Shown here in pieces: positions 9,563 to 22,692 of a stretch of DNA of 64,000 bases (position 1 is the first letter of the stretch; the number at the start of each line of letters is the position of its first letter). The stretch is from contig JBBHKE010001879.1 of assembly GCA_037447655.1 (NCBI GenBank), positions 108,798 through 172,797 on the forward strand. The letters are read 5' to 3'. This DNA is from Zygnema cylindricum (taxonomy: Eukaryota > Streptophyta > Zygnematophyceae > Zygnematales > Zygnemataceae). The notes beneath the pieces were generated by a model. The model worked only from the letters and a program-made list of their open reading frames with translations, did no database searches and was not told the DNA's origin. A program made the position numbers and the translations under genes.

Positions 9563-10312
9563 GAAAATGACTGAGATAACAAACTAATCCGCTAATGGAT
9601 ACGCCCTATACGAAGTGTAGCAAATGCGAAACTATACCACATACGTAGGCAACAATCTCAAACAGTCTCTAAGAAGGCCACGATGGCCAGATCTAGTCAA
9701 GATGTTGCTTTTACCAAAACCTCTACCCTGCAAACGAGTGGGCAAGGCCAAAGGGCCAGATCTATAAAGGCAGAAAATTGCTAAACAAGCACCCGGAGGT
9801 GCAGATCTAGCACTCCACAAGTAGAAAATAGTTCTATCCAAGGCCACCAACGGCCAAATCTAACAAAAAAATTCCACGCCAAACTGACAACAAGAAAAAC
9901 ACAAGGCCACTCACGGCCTGTTGGCAAGCATGGAAAGCGTGGACGTTGGAAATGCTCAATACAATTAGGTCTAGGTGAACCCAATCCACTCACGTACCCT
10001 CTAAACGATCAACAACTCAACTATCCTGACACGCACCTGCACCAGCAAGGCATCGTGAACTTACAAACCACTTTTAGCAATCTGGTGATAGTCAAGGGTG
10101 AACTGTGGTTGTTTGCTACAACCGAAGTTTTGTAGAGCTCCCGCAACGGATTCGCTCCACTAACTCCTCTCCAATTCCAAATTGTCGAGCAGACACCACA
10201 GCTCAATTACCAACTTAGTTAGTAGCCTGTTAGGGCACGCGTATCAGCACTATGCCACGCTCTGCCCAACTATAAAGCAATGGTAATTTTATGTGATAAT
10301 TCGTGCAACCTA
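9563..10312 (-). other. Gypsy 5' leader, no gene seen
   Basis: Non-coding sequence lies between the gag start and the 5' LTR of the minus-strand gypsy element. It holds several imperfect repeats of a short AAGGCCA(C)GGCCAGATCTA-like unit at 9680-9930. No conserved frame is visible. Confidence 0.45.
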
Positions 10313-10455
<143 letters not shown>

Positions 10456-10519
10456 TCGCACACACTCACACAAAAATAATGTAAAATTTAAATAAAAAAA
10501 ATAGAGAAAAACTAGCAAT

Positions 10520-10735
10520 TTTAAAATGCAGAGAATATAGAAAAATTGACATTGTAAAATTCCGGAAAAATAACATCACACTGACAATGTCAAATCGCAT
10601 AAAATAGAGGAAGACTGACAATGCCAAATTACACGTAATAGAAAGTGCGACAATTTCAAATAGTAGAACAATTGGAAAACAGACAATATCAAATTGCAAA
10701 ACAATAGGAAAAACTGACAATTTCAAGAGCACAAT
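10520..10735. repeat. Degenerate tandem repeat, unit about 35 bp
   Basis: ACTGACAATGTCAAAT and close variants recur about six times (near 10545, 10580, 10615, 10650, 10682 and 10714), separated by AT-rich spacers. It lies between the microsatellite and the gypsy 5' LTR. Confidence 0.6.
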
Positions 10736-11815
10736 AATATTACGCCAACAGATAACCACTAGGCTCCTTGGTCAGTTTATATTCCTTACAGGAGTTCGAT
10801 CAAGAAATATCTAACCTCGATATCATAACACATAGACTAAAAATATAGAAAACCGGGTGCAAATCCAAAATAACTAGATTTAGCCACACATAAAACAAAT
10901 AACGAAAGTCAACCCTAATTCACCGTCCCCAAGTGAACCACACAAGCAAACCCAAAACAGTCCAATCACAATCCAGGGTTCAGCAACAGCCTGAGATAGT
11001 AGGCTAAGCAGTAATCCAGTTGAAGGGAAGAGAGAAGAAGTGAAGGGAAACCGGTTAGGCCTCGGCGTGAGCCGTGTAGATTAATTTGTAGGGCATGTTT
11101 ATAGAGAAAGAAAGTAAGAGCTAAGCAGCAGAACGCTTAATGGCAAGGAAAATAGCCATTAAAACTATCGAGTCAATTTCACAAGATAAATCCTCAAAGT
11201 TTAGGTCAAATCTTCCAAAAAGAGAATTCCTGTGCTCTTGAAATTGTGAGCACAGAATTCACCTTAAATTCGCTAAGTACAAAGTCTACAGTTGAGCGCT
11301 TAACCTACTGCGAATACATGCGTTCTTTGTAGTTGTCTGCTCCTAGTTTGGATTTTGGCCAATTGGCGACTAGAATCGTCTGCCTTAAGTTACAAAATCT
11401 ACAGATAAAAACCCTTTCAACGCTACATGTGAATGCGTGCAACCTCCAAGGCTCCACGACTTAAAATGGTCTTGCGTGCATTCCGTATCTGGACCGTTCA
11501 TTCGTCTATATCATTTGTGGTCGTAGATTCGCGTTCCAATCCACGATGGCGCTGACATCATTCAGAGTTGAGGTTTCGGTTCACGTGAATGCCGGCAACC
11601 GACGACTTCGCGGTCAGAATTTGAAATGTCCGCGGGTTTCACGACGTCAAACCAAAATCTGTACGGTCCTATCGCCACCGAAATATCCCCACGAGTAAAT
11701 TAGTGTGGCGTCCTTTTTTTGGGGACCTCTTAAATGAGGATCAAATATAATAAAAATGCAATTAGAATGCGATTAAATATAATTAAAATGCGGCGACGCG
11801 ATGCGGCATGACTGT
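10736..11815 (-). mobile_element. Ty3/gypsy 5' LTR, truncated at its start
   Basis: It aligns with the two parts of the 3' LTR (1180-1509 and 2720-3530) over about 1.08 kb, with many substitutions. Alignment is lost near 11815, before the TGAGCC start expected from the 3' LTR, so this copy is truncated. The level of difference indicates an old insertion. Confidence 0.6.
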
Positions 11816-12385
11816 CAATATGGCACCAGCTTCCCAAATCGTAAGCGTGCGCCACTCGTGTTAACCTTATCCTGTTGGAGAGACATTAAGGGACGCGTGA
11901 CTGTGGAGGGTATGCTCAAACTCATAATCAAAAGACCTACAACCTAACAATGTGTGAAGGGCATCCATGAGGCGATCATTAAAGACAGAAAGAGATGAGA
12001 AAAACGTTGCGATGGGAGGGGAAGCGCAAGGTAATTGGGAAGAAGGAGGGGAACACCTTGTCAACAAAGCAAAAGCCACACGGGGATAAAAAAGGTTGGG
12101 AAGGTCGTCCACGTGGAACAAATGTATTTGAAGAGCAAAATCAAGAAATTGGGTCAAAAGTGTATGAACCAAGTGGGCAACACAACACACAAATGTCCTT
12201 GGACGGCGGAGTTTGAAATCCAGCAAGGAAATTTAAAGAATGAGGAATATCTTGAGGGTACCAAATAACACACTTGTAGGGTTGAACAGAAAGGTTGAGC
12301 CATGCCAAATAATATATTCAAAATTTATACGCAAGCACGACTTGATCCATATAGTGAATGACGTGAAAAGGGTCCTAGATGGAGT
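11816..12385. other. Unassigned stretch with short open frames
   Basis: Frames of 119 codons (minus, 12226-11867) and 73-77 codons (plus, about 11995-12268) overlap here. Neither matches a family I recognise, and neither shows splice or start context. It may be decayed element sequence. Confidence 0.3.
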
Positions 12386-13169
12386 GGATATAGATAGGAT
12401 AGAGATAGATTGGAAATTGGTAGGATATTAATATAGAGTATGTATAGGACATAGATAGACAGGATAAGATCGTAGGGGCCGACTTTATTAAAAAGCACGA
12501 TGGTAAACCATCTGAGTCCATAGGAACAAAAGGAAGTGCCATTACTAAATTTGAAAAAACCCCATGACTACGGAATAAACAAAGAGGAAAATCAAGGCAA
12601 AACCGACGAAAATATGAAAGAATGGCAGGGAAATCAAAAATACCCTAAAAAGCAAAACCCCGCAAACAAAACATCAAAGGAAAAAACTAACACCAACATA
12701 ACTAAAAATCTACGGAAAGCAACCACGTAAGTCTCGGAATCCTGTAGGAGCACGAGGAGGAAGTTCTGAAACAGGCCATTGATCCATAACGGCAATAGAC
12801 GATCAAAGTAATATAGAAGCCAACACTCGTTGTACAGCCACGGAAAAACGTTGACGAAAAAAGGAAGTAAGGACTGAAGGGCTCCCAGGTCCCCGCCTTT
12901 CGAACGAGCGCCGACCACAAGTACAGAAAAACTCGTCCAAAGCCACACCCACACAACCAAATATCTCGACCGCCATCGGAATGAAGCCATCTATAGCGTC
13001 GCGACAGGCATAATCACGCTCCTTCCTTTTAGCCGCGTCACGGACGGCCACTCCCACATGCCGAGCCGCTTGGGTGACGACTGTGATTGAGGTAGGGTTC
13101 GCCAAAACAATATCACCAAATGTACGACAAGATAAATATAGGATTTAGATGGATAGGATATAGATAGGA
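12386..13169 (-). mobile_element. LINE 3' fragment with flanking direct repeats
   Basis: A minus-strand frame (13105-12803) contains VVTQAARHVGVAVRDAAKRKE, FIPMAVEIFGC and TSFFRQRFSVAVQR, resembling the C-terminal tail of LINE reverse-transcriptase proteins in plants and algae. The 3' end reads TGGACTCAGATGG then ACCATCGTGC and a poly-pyrimidine, ATCC-rich tail. GGATATAGATAGGA occurs at both 12386-12399 and 13156-13169, consistent with a long target duplication. The 5' part is missing, as is usual for LINEs. Confidence 0.6.
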
Positions 13170-13199
13170 CATTGATATCGAGAGGATTCACATATTATT

Positions 13200-15633
13200 C
13201 AACCATAGTGATATTGTTTTGCTCAATGGTGATTGTCATATTTAGGCAAGCCTTGCCTTAGGTACAATTGACGTGTTGGAGTAGCCATGTGTGACACTGT
13301 TAAGCATGAGTGTGATTATAGACTGCCCGATGTTACAGAAGTTTTAATTTGTTTTTCCATTTTGAAAGTTTCTACAAGTTTCTTTCTCAGCTCGTTTTTT
13401 GCCTTTTTGTGGTTCCCAAATACTCTGCTGGTTTTACACTGTGATTTCTCAATGACGTCTTACTAGAACGGTATCAAGTAGAAATGGCATACTTATTCCA
13501 AAAGTGTACGACATCATTGTTGTTGCCCACAAAGCCTACGCCATGATATGACATCACGTCCTCACACACGTTTACACAGGTGAAGTCCCCAATAAGCGTA
13601 GATTCGAGATGGCCACCTTGTCTGCAACTGTTTTGCTCATTCTGTAGAAACTCGTAGACTTCTAGTTCAAATGACCAAGCTACAGTAGAGTTTGGATTTG
13701 AAATCTCAATCTTCTAACTACTGTTTAACTTTTACGTTGAAGTGATGGAGGATGGTGTAATGCTATCTAATATTCATCAGTTAGCGAGAGTAATTCCGAC
13801 TGCCAGTTATATCTCGCGCTTACATCATGGAGCGCATCACTTGTTATGTATCATTACCTGTGTTATGGCTGGAATAGTGAGTTTGATTCTGACAGCACAG
13901 TTGTCATCTTCATTTAATACTCCTAAACGCGTACTTTCCAAACCATTAGTAGAGGCATATTTTGGGAGAATGCTGGCTTTCTTACAGAAGAGGTCTTTCA
14001 ATAGTTCAATTTCGGGTCTAAGATTTTAGAATCCTACTCTCTCCCAACAATTATAAACATAGAATTTCGTAACAATCAAGCTTGAGGGAGGAAATCCATT
14101 TGTTCCCTAACCCATTTTTCAAGCAGGGTTTTTAGAAACTGGCATTCACAACCAAAAGTATAGATAAGAAAGAAATCAAAAGTTACAGATAACACTATCA
14201 GTACCCACACATACTTGTTTCAAGTGCAAATTTTACCTCGGAACTGAAGTAGTGGGAAGGGATCTTTTCGAGCCGGAAGACAAAAACGTGTTATGTCTGA
14301 CAAGAGCAAACAAAGATTCACATTGACAACATGCAAAAAGACAGGTGTCGTGGAGATAAATCAAAAATTTGGCCCAACATACGCCCATCCCCCACTGTTT
14401 CAACTTTTCCCAATGATTTCTCATTGGATATAGAACAAAACATAAGACTTTGCAACTCCAGAAATTTTATGATTGATAATAAAAAAATCATGGATACTTC
14501 ATTAAAACAATGACAGTACACACATACACATTACTAACCTACCAGCAAGACAGATTTACCTGATTCCTCCTGTCCATAAATAGCTACCAAGTAGATATCT
14601 ACATACTTGGTGAATGCTCATTACATGTGGTGGAAGGCCTAAAATATTTCGAGGGAAGTCTTGACAAGAATAGGTGCAATAACCAAAAATCTCATACTCC
14701 CAAGAGACAGCTAAGTTCACATATTCTTGTATACACAACAACATACATATCCGTCACAGAGCAGATGCTACAGTGTCACTATACTGCAAAAGCAAACTCT
14801 GAAAAAGATAATGCCAGAACCACCATTCCACTTAACGAGCAGACAACAGATGCTGCTGCACACTCCACATGAGCTATATTCTTGCGAAGTGAGCAGCCAG
14901 CTTTATTGCCTTGTCTTCAATGCAGAACCCACTGTGCAAGCTGCACTTATGGCTGAAGTCACTCATCTACAGGCCAGGGTGAAAGCGAGAGATAAGCCAG
15001 ACGGCCTTCCACATCCTTTCTTATCCCACCTGTGACCTTGGGCACACACTTCGCGAAAATAGCAAAGCGAGGCACCAACCCCAATAAAACAGGGATTGAA
15101 AAACACCCTACATAACGGCGGAGAAGGGAGGCGCATTCGCATCAACCTATCTTGTCATCACCGAACGAGCCTAGTGCTCAATGTCTGTCTGAAAGCAAGT
15201 TCTGGCTGAGCCCTGGCAACTTTGCAATGGCAGTGTCATGGGCCAGACACAGTTTAAATTAAATTATCTGCAGTCTGAAATGGAATGGGTGAAAAACTAT
15301 ACTAAAAACAAATTCTACCACTGCAATACAAGAATAGTCTCTCCTTCTTTCACAGACAAGATGAAACCATTTCATTAACTTACGTAGTTCTCCTACAAAT
15401 AAAAAACTTGATCCTCATGCACTGTTGAGTAGCCACCAGCAAAAGATTCCTATGTATATCCCCTTTCCGCATCTTCTAACCCCCTCATGTCGGAGACATC
15501 CCTCGAAAACTGCCTTGCGGCTCTCTCCACTTTCCACTAGCTCCGCCATAGTTCCAAAAAAAGGAGCGTGCATGTCAGTCTGTACATTGCAGCTCCAAGG
15601 GACGCCTTTCGACTGCGTTCTTTCTTAGAACCA
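13200..15633. other. CSLC downstream flank and probable 3' UTR
   Basis: I see no conserved coding sequence here. Short frames (for example 13742-14029 plus, 95 codons) have no recognised match. An AATAAA polyadenylation-type hexamer on the minus strand at about 14902 could end the CSLC transcript, but this is only a motif match. Composition resembles the CSLC introns more than the AT-rich repeat tracts. Confidence 0.4.
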
Positions 15634-18600
15634 CTAGTGGTGTCTGTCACTCACCAAGTCCAGGCCCATTACAAGGAAGGCTAATCCTTGGAAAAGAAGG
15701 AAGTAAAAGTGCATGCCATGCTCAGAAAGAAGACTTCTTGCTGCAGCTACCAGAAGAAGGCAAGCAAGGGACAGCTCCTTGCGATAAATTCTGCAAAAAT
15801 CAAACACCAGCCACATATGCTACAATTAACTTCAGTCTTTTCATTTTCCAGTAGGTGGAGAGGATGTGTGCCAAATGATGTGCAACTGATAACTCAGAAA
15901 AACAATATGCAGACGAATTGGAAATGAATAACAGTTTGGCCCTTCAATGTCTGAACCCGCAGCAAAAAACAAACCCTACCAAATTAAAAAATTCTACAGT
16001 GCTGGCTTCAAATGAACGAAGCATGATTTAGAAGCAATGTGTGTGAAGCTATAGTTTTTGTTTGAGCATCTCCGTCAACTCCGTAGAACAACGATTTTTT
16101 GGAAATATTGAACAGGCTTAAGTTCATGTAAACTTACTTCCGGTTATTTTTCTTCGCCTTTGGCTTAGCATCGGCCTGTTTCTCTGCTTGAGCGGTCTTT
16201 GTGTCAGACGCCAACGAGACAGCCCCTGAAGCCTTCTCCAATGCTGCGAGACCTGATTCACTAGCGCCTGCTCTGTGCAGGGCAACCTTGGGCTGGCCAG
16301 AGAACATATTACCAAGTCAGTACATGATCCAACAGAAAACCCATCAAACCCTAGATTTCTACCAGTACGCAAACACTGTCAGCATCACAAACTCAGACAG
16401 CTCCATTATGTGCATCTAAAAACAACTAAGTCCTAAAACTGGTCAGGGCAAAAATAATACCTCTGCTACAGACGACTTGTTCAGAGCAGCCAAAAGGTCA
16501 GCTTCTGAAGCTCGCCCACTCTTTTTTGTCACCACCCATTCATACGAGCTTCCGAGTTGAAATAGGCCAACCACCATGGCATTGAACTTTGTCACGGACA
16601 TGCAATTTTCAAACAACAGATATGGCACAAGAAAGGGGAAAGATCTGCACACCATGTAAAATTCCCATATCAGAGAAATGTCCCATTGAGCACGAGATGC
16701 AGCACAACACAAGATCGCAGACAGTTAGCCTGCAGACAGTAGACTAGACTGCAAACAGTTACCAGATAGAATGCTGAGATAACAAGTTTACAACTGAAGT
16801 GCAAAAACAAGGTTAAAGATTGCTAACCGTGGTGATGGTAGGACATTCATCATAGACATTGTTGCTGGTACATAGCAGACCACCCAAAGTGGCAGGCTGG
16901 CTTCCGGAACAAACATAGTCAATGGAAGAACAATGCAGAAAAGGGTGAACGAATAAAAAGGTAAAATCATCTTTCGTAGCAAGAAGAAGAGGAAAATCAT
17001 GTTGAACTTCTTCCACCAGGCAATCTGCAAAGGCAACCATTAATGTTAATACAGGCACATTCACCTAATAAATGCACATCACCATGGTTGGAAAAAAAGT
17101 TATTCACTAGTAAGAGTGAATCTCCACCAGAAACCTAAACCTAATGCCCAAATCAGCCTGCAGACATGGTCGCTGTGGAAACAAAGAGACCATAGCGACT
17201 CACCTTGGCAGATATGATATCGGGAAGGGCAAGTTTGAAAAGCTGCATTGGACCAGAATGCCATCGATGCTGCTGCTTTCGGTAAGCCTCATACGACTCT
17301 GGAAGCTCACACAATGCCTGAGTAGGATATAAAATAGAGGCAAAGAGAATCAGATCTGTGATGGTGTGAGAGTAAACACCAAGAAACTTCAGCCACAGTG
17401 TTGCAGGAACAGTTGCCCAGCTCCTCCAAGCCGGGGAAAAATAGAGCAAGAAATGAGAGGGACACAGAAAAAAAATCAAAACACAGCTGTTGACAACTCA
17501 GAGCCATTATCAAGTCACAAAAACACATCATACCAGAAGACAAGTGGGAGAAAAGTTTGGACAGTCCAGGGCACATTCCTGGACCCCTTTCTCTCAAGTC
17601 AAATGTTCAACACAATCCCAAAAATTGCAGTCGCACCTAAAAAACTGAATGTGAAACTCCATAAACTCCCAATGATGTCACTCACCTCTACATCATTTAA
17701 AAATATCATTTTCCAGCCTTTCAAATGGGCACGGACAGCAATATCCATATCTTCAACAGTGGTGCGGTCAAGCCAACCACCAGAATCTTCCAACGCCTTT
17801 ATCCTCCACACGCCTGCCGTTCCGTTGAAGCCAAAAAAGTTGATAAATGCACCATTAACTTGCTGTTCAACCTCAAAGTGAAAAGCTAAGTTTATGTTTT
17901 GCAGACGGGTGAGGAGATTCTCATCCCTATTCACAAATGCCCAGCGTGCCTGCACTAAACCTAAATCTGGTTGGCCCTGCAAAATAGCAAGGCAAACAAC
18001 TTCTATTATCCAAAACAGCAACCTGCAAGGTTGAACAAAGTGTAGGGAGCGGAAGCACTCAGTTACACACATAATTCAGAGCTTCATCCTTTAATCTGCG
18101 TGCAGCCAAACAAAAAGAGCTTCAAAGAGTGCCTCCATACCTTGAAATGAGGTACAGTGCGTTTCAGGAAATCAGGTCGAGGCTGGAAATCAGCATCAAA
18201 AATGGTAACAAACTCGTAATTTCTGACATAATCGTGGCTCATGGCACTGTGCATGTTTCCAGCCTGCAGTTCACGTCATTACAGCATATGAGGTTCATCC
18301 AAAACTTATCACAATTCAGTCAATAGAAAGCACATGCACACTTTGCTGACTGCAATAAATGTCAGCATAACTCCCCAAGCTGTTCATGGCTCACATAAAT
18401 CACCACTCCAGAGATTTAGTACAGACCTTGTAGCCCGTACGGATTAATCGGTGAACGTAGAGAATCGGTTTTCCTCTCTGATGCCACATCTCCACCTCGG
18501 CCTTTATAAGATCCTGAATCTCAACATCATCTGAGTCATCCAGCACTTGAATGAGCAGCCTTTCCTTTGGCCAATCAAGGTGGCAAACGGCCCCTATTGA

Positions 18601-20251
18601 CTGGTCATAAACCTGTCAGCCAAAAAACACCCAACTCCTAAGAGTCCTGTGCGTACAAATGAAACCCTAAACATGCTCAACATCGCCGAAATCCTCAGAA
18701 AAACCAATTCATTGTGCTTACATGATCAGAAGAACCACATCAATGTGCTTAAATGATCTGAAAGATAAAAACAATGATAAATAGTATCCTCTCAACACAT
18801 GAGCACAAAATATTCAAGGAGAGAGGAGAAAAAACACATTCTGAGACACATGCACAAAGCTGGAAACAAAATAAAAAAGTCATCCAACTAGCATCATCGT
18901 GAATACAATCTACTATACAAAATAGAGTTACACAAAGGAAGGAGACCACTGGTCTTGCAGAGGTTATAAAACGCAGATAACGATAAAACAGAGGAATGTT
19001 CTGTTCTGACCTCTCTTTCGTTACACATCGGAATCTGCACAAGTACCATAGGGTATGACTCCCATGGATTCTCTGGATCACTCTCTTCATTGAATGGTTC
19101 CTTCAGCTGTGGCTTGTAACCAGTAAATTTGATCCACCCAGCACCAAGACACAGCAGAAGCCTGTCGGCTGACTGAACCAAGAAAAGATATATACAACTG
19201 TCGGCCAACCACTGGACCACCGGAGCGAGGTAACTTGCCCTGTTCAAAGCAAAAACATCTTCCGTCTCAGGATGTTTCAGACTTCAGAGATTCAAAGAAT
19301 GATAACAATACATAAATAGCCAATCAGTTTAGATTCCGAACATACCCGTCATGGCTCCTAGTACTGAGGCAAGACATAACATACCAAACCTAACAAACAA
19401 TCAATAAAGATAAGTAGAATAACCAAACGTACATCAGATGCCACCGCAGGTCATCATACACAAGCTAATAACCAGTGTAAGCTTACCTAAATGACTTCCA
19501 CGAGGAATATAACCAGTGAAGACTTTCATGGAAGAGCGACATTGAAGGAAGACTGGGCAAAGAAATGTCTGTCGTAGAAATTTCATGGCCAAGTCCATTA
19601 CTGTGGAGAAATATTTCAAAAACAAGGAGACAAAGTGATGCTACTAGAAGAATCCTCAATATGCGCAAAAACCGCCCGCCAGGTTTTGTATCCCCTTTCC
19701 ACCAGCTTCGAACAAACCCCTGGCAAAACATCCACAAACCAATTAGGATGGATACCAGAAAGGATAGTAACTGCCAAAATTAGCATACAGGAGGCAAATA
19801 AGCATCAGAAAAATAGATAAGAGGTGTTTGAAAGCGGTTGCAGGTAAGGCTATTTGATCGAAAAACAAAACTGAAGGCAAAATTTTGGAAGTTGCTCAAA
19901 AACGAGCAAACTGCAGTGAGTAAAGGAAAATGGAAAGTAACGGCCAATTACCTCTTTTGTGAAGAGCCGCTCACGAATGTGCGTCAGCAAAGTCATGAAA
20001 CCCAGCCCGACCCATGCGATACATCCTGCAGCTTTGTGTGCCTTGAGCAACACTACCCAGGTAAATTGTTTTGCACTTCGAGTCCTCCAAGCCTCTTTAA
20101 GTTCATTAGGCTCTTCATGGCAGGCCTCTTCTTGACTCTGCTCCACTTGTTTAAGCTCCACGATAGACCAGCCAGTCTTTTCCATGTGAACAATGATCGG
20201 CCTTGCTGACTCCTTACCCCACCAATCTGGAATATCCAGGCTTGGGGGCAT
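15634..20251 (-). CDS. CSLC: Cellulose-synthase-like family C glucan synthase, 11 exons, 722 aa
   Basis: A Golgi multi-pass GT2 enzyme that makes beta-1,4-glucan, in plants the xyloglucan backbone. Exons (minus): 20251-19952, 19719-19487, 19239-19011, 18612-18427, 18263-18141, 17976-17686, 17317-17204, 17024-16828, 16644-16461, 16292-16138, 15790-15634. All introns are GT-AG and every junction keeps frame. Catalytic marks: VLDDSDD (277-283), DAD (339-341), TVED (430-433) and QQHRW (469-473). Hydrophobic spans lie near 70-90, 120-142 and 180-215, with several more after 500. The N-terminus [14 protein letters not shown] and the C-terminal [12 protein letters not shown] resemble bryophyte and seed-plant CSLCs; length is slightly above the usual 670-700. 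The start is ATG at 20251; an upstream TTG frame is ignored. An apparent TAA at 16134 is intronic (donor GTAAGT). No disabling change is seen. CSLA is the alternative but lacks this N-terminal extension. Confidence 0.95.
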
Positions 20252-21180
20252 TTCAACCCTCAACTGTCCACTAGGCGCCAGGTTGAATCTGCTAAAGAAC
20301 GCGCAACACCTTCCAACCGGAGAAAAGTCCTGGACAAGTGCTTCCAATTATGCGCACGATACACGCCGGCAAGCGCACCTGAACTTCACCTCCCTACTGC
20401 CTTTTGCAAAGAGTTAAAGAGATTACCTTGGTAAAGAAAAAATAAAACAATCAGGTTACCTAACATTACACTCCCACTGACACATGACAAATAAGGCCGT
20501 GGCTCTGTCCTGTCCGCGAACACCTAAGAATAGACACGAAATACCCAGCATGGCCTTCAGATCCCCTTGTTTGCATGTCCGTGCTAGATAAGAAGCACCT
20601 TCGGGGGATTCGGAGCTCATGACCTGCTCAGGGACGTCTACTTCCCATACTACTGGAGTCTGCAACAGCAGCAGGTAAAAAACTGATGAAAGAGAAAGAG
20701 TGGTAGAAGACGGTCAATGCCGGAAGGTTGGCCGGAAGGTGTGAAAAGGAAACAATAGTGGCATTGGACAAGGGCTGGTGAAGAAAGTGATTCTGACACT
20801 GCGGCAATCGTACGGCCGCAGGGCTTCAGCCCAACGGCGAGTCCGGGCAACGGTGAACCGCGCGATCCCAGGAGAGCCGACTACCAGGCGTGACGTGACG
20901 GATCCCCGCCTTTTACGGAATGCAGGATCGGGGCGGCCATCGGCTATACGGTAAACGGACGCGGCGGCGGCGCGAAGATGGTGGCGCTTACGGTCAAAAC
21001 TGCGATGCGAACCTTTTCGCGCTACAGTCGCACGAAAGAACCGTTTCTACAGCAACTGGACCGAGGGGCGGCGCTCAACGTGGTGAGATGAGCGACGTCA
21101 GCGGTGAGCTGACACCTGCCAAAAGGCAGCCTGTAATTGGTTAAGACTCTGACGGGCAGGCGACGCGCGGTGGGCAGAAG
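20252..21180 (-). promoter_or_regulatory. CSLC 5' UTR and GC-rich upstream region
   Basis: This is the sequence directly upstream of the CSLC start codon. The part at 20790-21150 is clearly GC-rich (GGACGCGGCGGCGGCGCGAAG), unlike the surrounding AT-rich repeats. No clear TATA box is visible on the minus strand. It could hold a CpG-type promoter and one or more 5' UTR introns. Its limits are inferred only from composition. Confidence 0.4.
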
Positions 21181-21723
21181 GCCGTAGCAGTGATTTCAGT
21201 GTCATTCTCTGTGGCCGATTTCCATCAGAGCATGCCACGTTTCATAATCTGGGCGGCCGTCGCTGGAGGCCCGCCAAAGCGGCACAAGGGTATGAGAAAA
21301 TTAAATTCAAAAGACTCGGATCGTGGTCCAATCACGCATATCAAGGGATGTGCGATCAAAATGGTTATGCGAAAACGGAGAGCATCCGGATGGAACGGCT
21401 ATGAACTAGAAGTACAGTGTAGTGCAAACCGTACATAATTGTACAAACTGCGTCCGAGCCATAGAATTAAGCATCAACGGATAGAAATTGAAGGATTTTT
21501 TGTTTACTCTCTTTATTTTCAGTTTTACATGGATTTTCCGTTCTTTTCATTATTTTTTCTTATATAGACGTTGTAATTCCAGCCCGTACACCACAAAACC
21601 CCCCCAAAAATAACAGTCATTTACTTGTTTTGAGACAAACACGCAATCAATTCCAGATACGTAGATCGCGGACGTCAAATTCAAACTGACAACCACTACA
21701 GTACTGTACAGGACAGGACAGTA

Positions 21724-21932
21724 CAGTACACCGCGAATCGCTATTAGCGTTGAGAAATTATTAGTGTAAAGAAAAAATTAGCGTCATTCATTCTAGTATA
21801 GTGCCAGGAGACGTGGCAGACTATGGTCCACGTCCTTAAATAGTGTAGTTTATTATATTTAAGGTATTAATGTCAAAATTATGGGGTGCCGATATAGAGT
21901 TCATAACGCTAATAACGATTCGCGGTGTACAG
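21724..21932. mobile_element. Pogo-like MITE, 209 bp
   Basis: The left end is CAGTACACCGCGAATCGCTA and the right end TAACGATTCGCGGTGTACAG, an almost perfect inverted repeat flanked by TA on both sides. The CAGT start and TA target fit the pogo branch of Tc1/mariner. No coding capacity. It lies about 1.5 kb upstream of the CSLC start. Confidence 0.75.
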
Positions 21933-22692
21933 TACAGAAATCGGATATCTTGTCTGCTGGGGAAGATTTCAGCCATTACGTCAGATTGAAAATAAAAGTA
22001 AATAAAAAAAAGGACCCTGTCGGTTTCAAATTTTCAATTTCAAATCCACCAGCGACAACCGAAATATTTTAGTTTAACCTACGCCGTAACAAAGACACAT
22101 CCTTCCTCACCTACAAAAGTACAGTGTGTCCTTTACACTACGATTACTACACGTGGATTACTTTTGCCGTACAGTCCAACTAGTATTACTATTACTGTAG
22201 TGCTCACCACAGACCAGAAGTACAATAATAATGTACATATTCCGTACTACTCATTGACTTAGAAGTACGCACAGTTCGCTCCTCTTTCTTCAAGGGTGCT
22301 AGAAAACCTGCGCCAACATATATCACGCAGTTTAGCAGCTTTTTAAGGGCCTTTCTATGTGGCGGCCTTTCCGGTTGGGGAAATGGTCTGCGCTTCGTAA
22401 ATTTTTAAGGGAATTGCTAATCGCAGAGACGATTTTTGCTGCGCGCAGATAGTTGTCAGAAATTGTACATTTGAAGTACAGTTTTGTACAAGTGACGTAC
22501 CTTTAAGTTCAGATCTGACGGTCAATCCGTCAAACAACTTTAGCTGGCGGAATATTGTACCGGCGGTTAAAAAAGTGTCGCGTTTGCAAACGTCGACCGT
22601 CAAAAAAAAAAAAACAATTCACACGGCCTGCGCAGGTTTACTGTAACCAAACTGCGGCAGCCACATATAAATATAATGGCTGCGCGCAGGTA

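Noticed and set aside
16124-16142. TAA at 16134-16136 as the end of CSLC
   Set aside because: The exon ends two bases into a codon at 16138 before GTAAGT. The conserved CSLC C-terminus is at 15790-15634 after a TTTTGCAG acceptor, so the TAA is intronic.
19838-20209. 123-codon plus-strand frame
   Set aside because: It is antisense to CSLC exon 1 and intron 1.
20252-20347. CSLC start at the TTG at 20347
   Set aside because: It is not an ATG. The ATG at 20251 gives the N-terminus [14 protein letters not shown], which resembles known CSLC starts.
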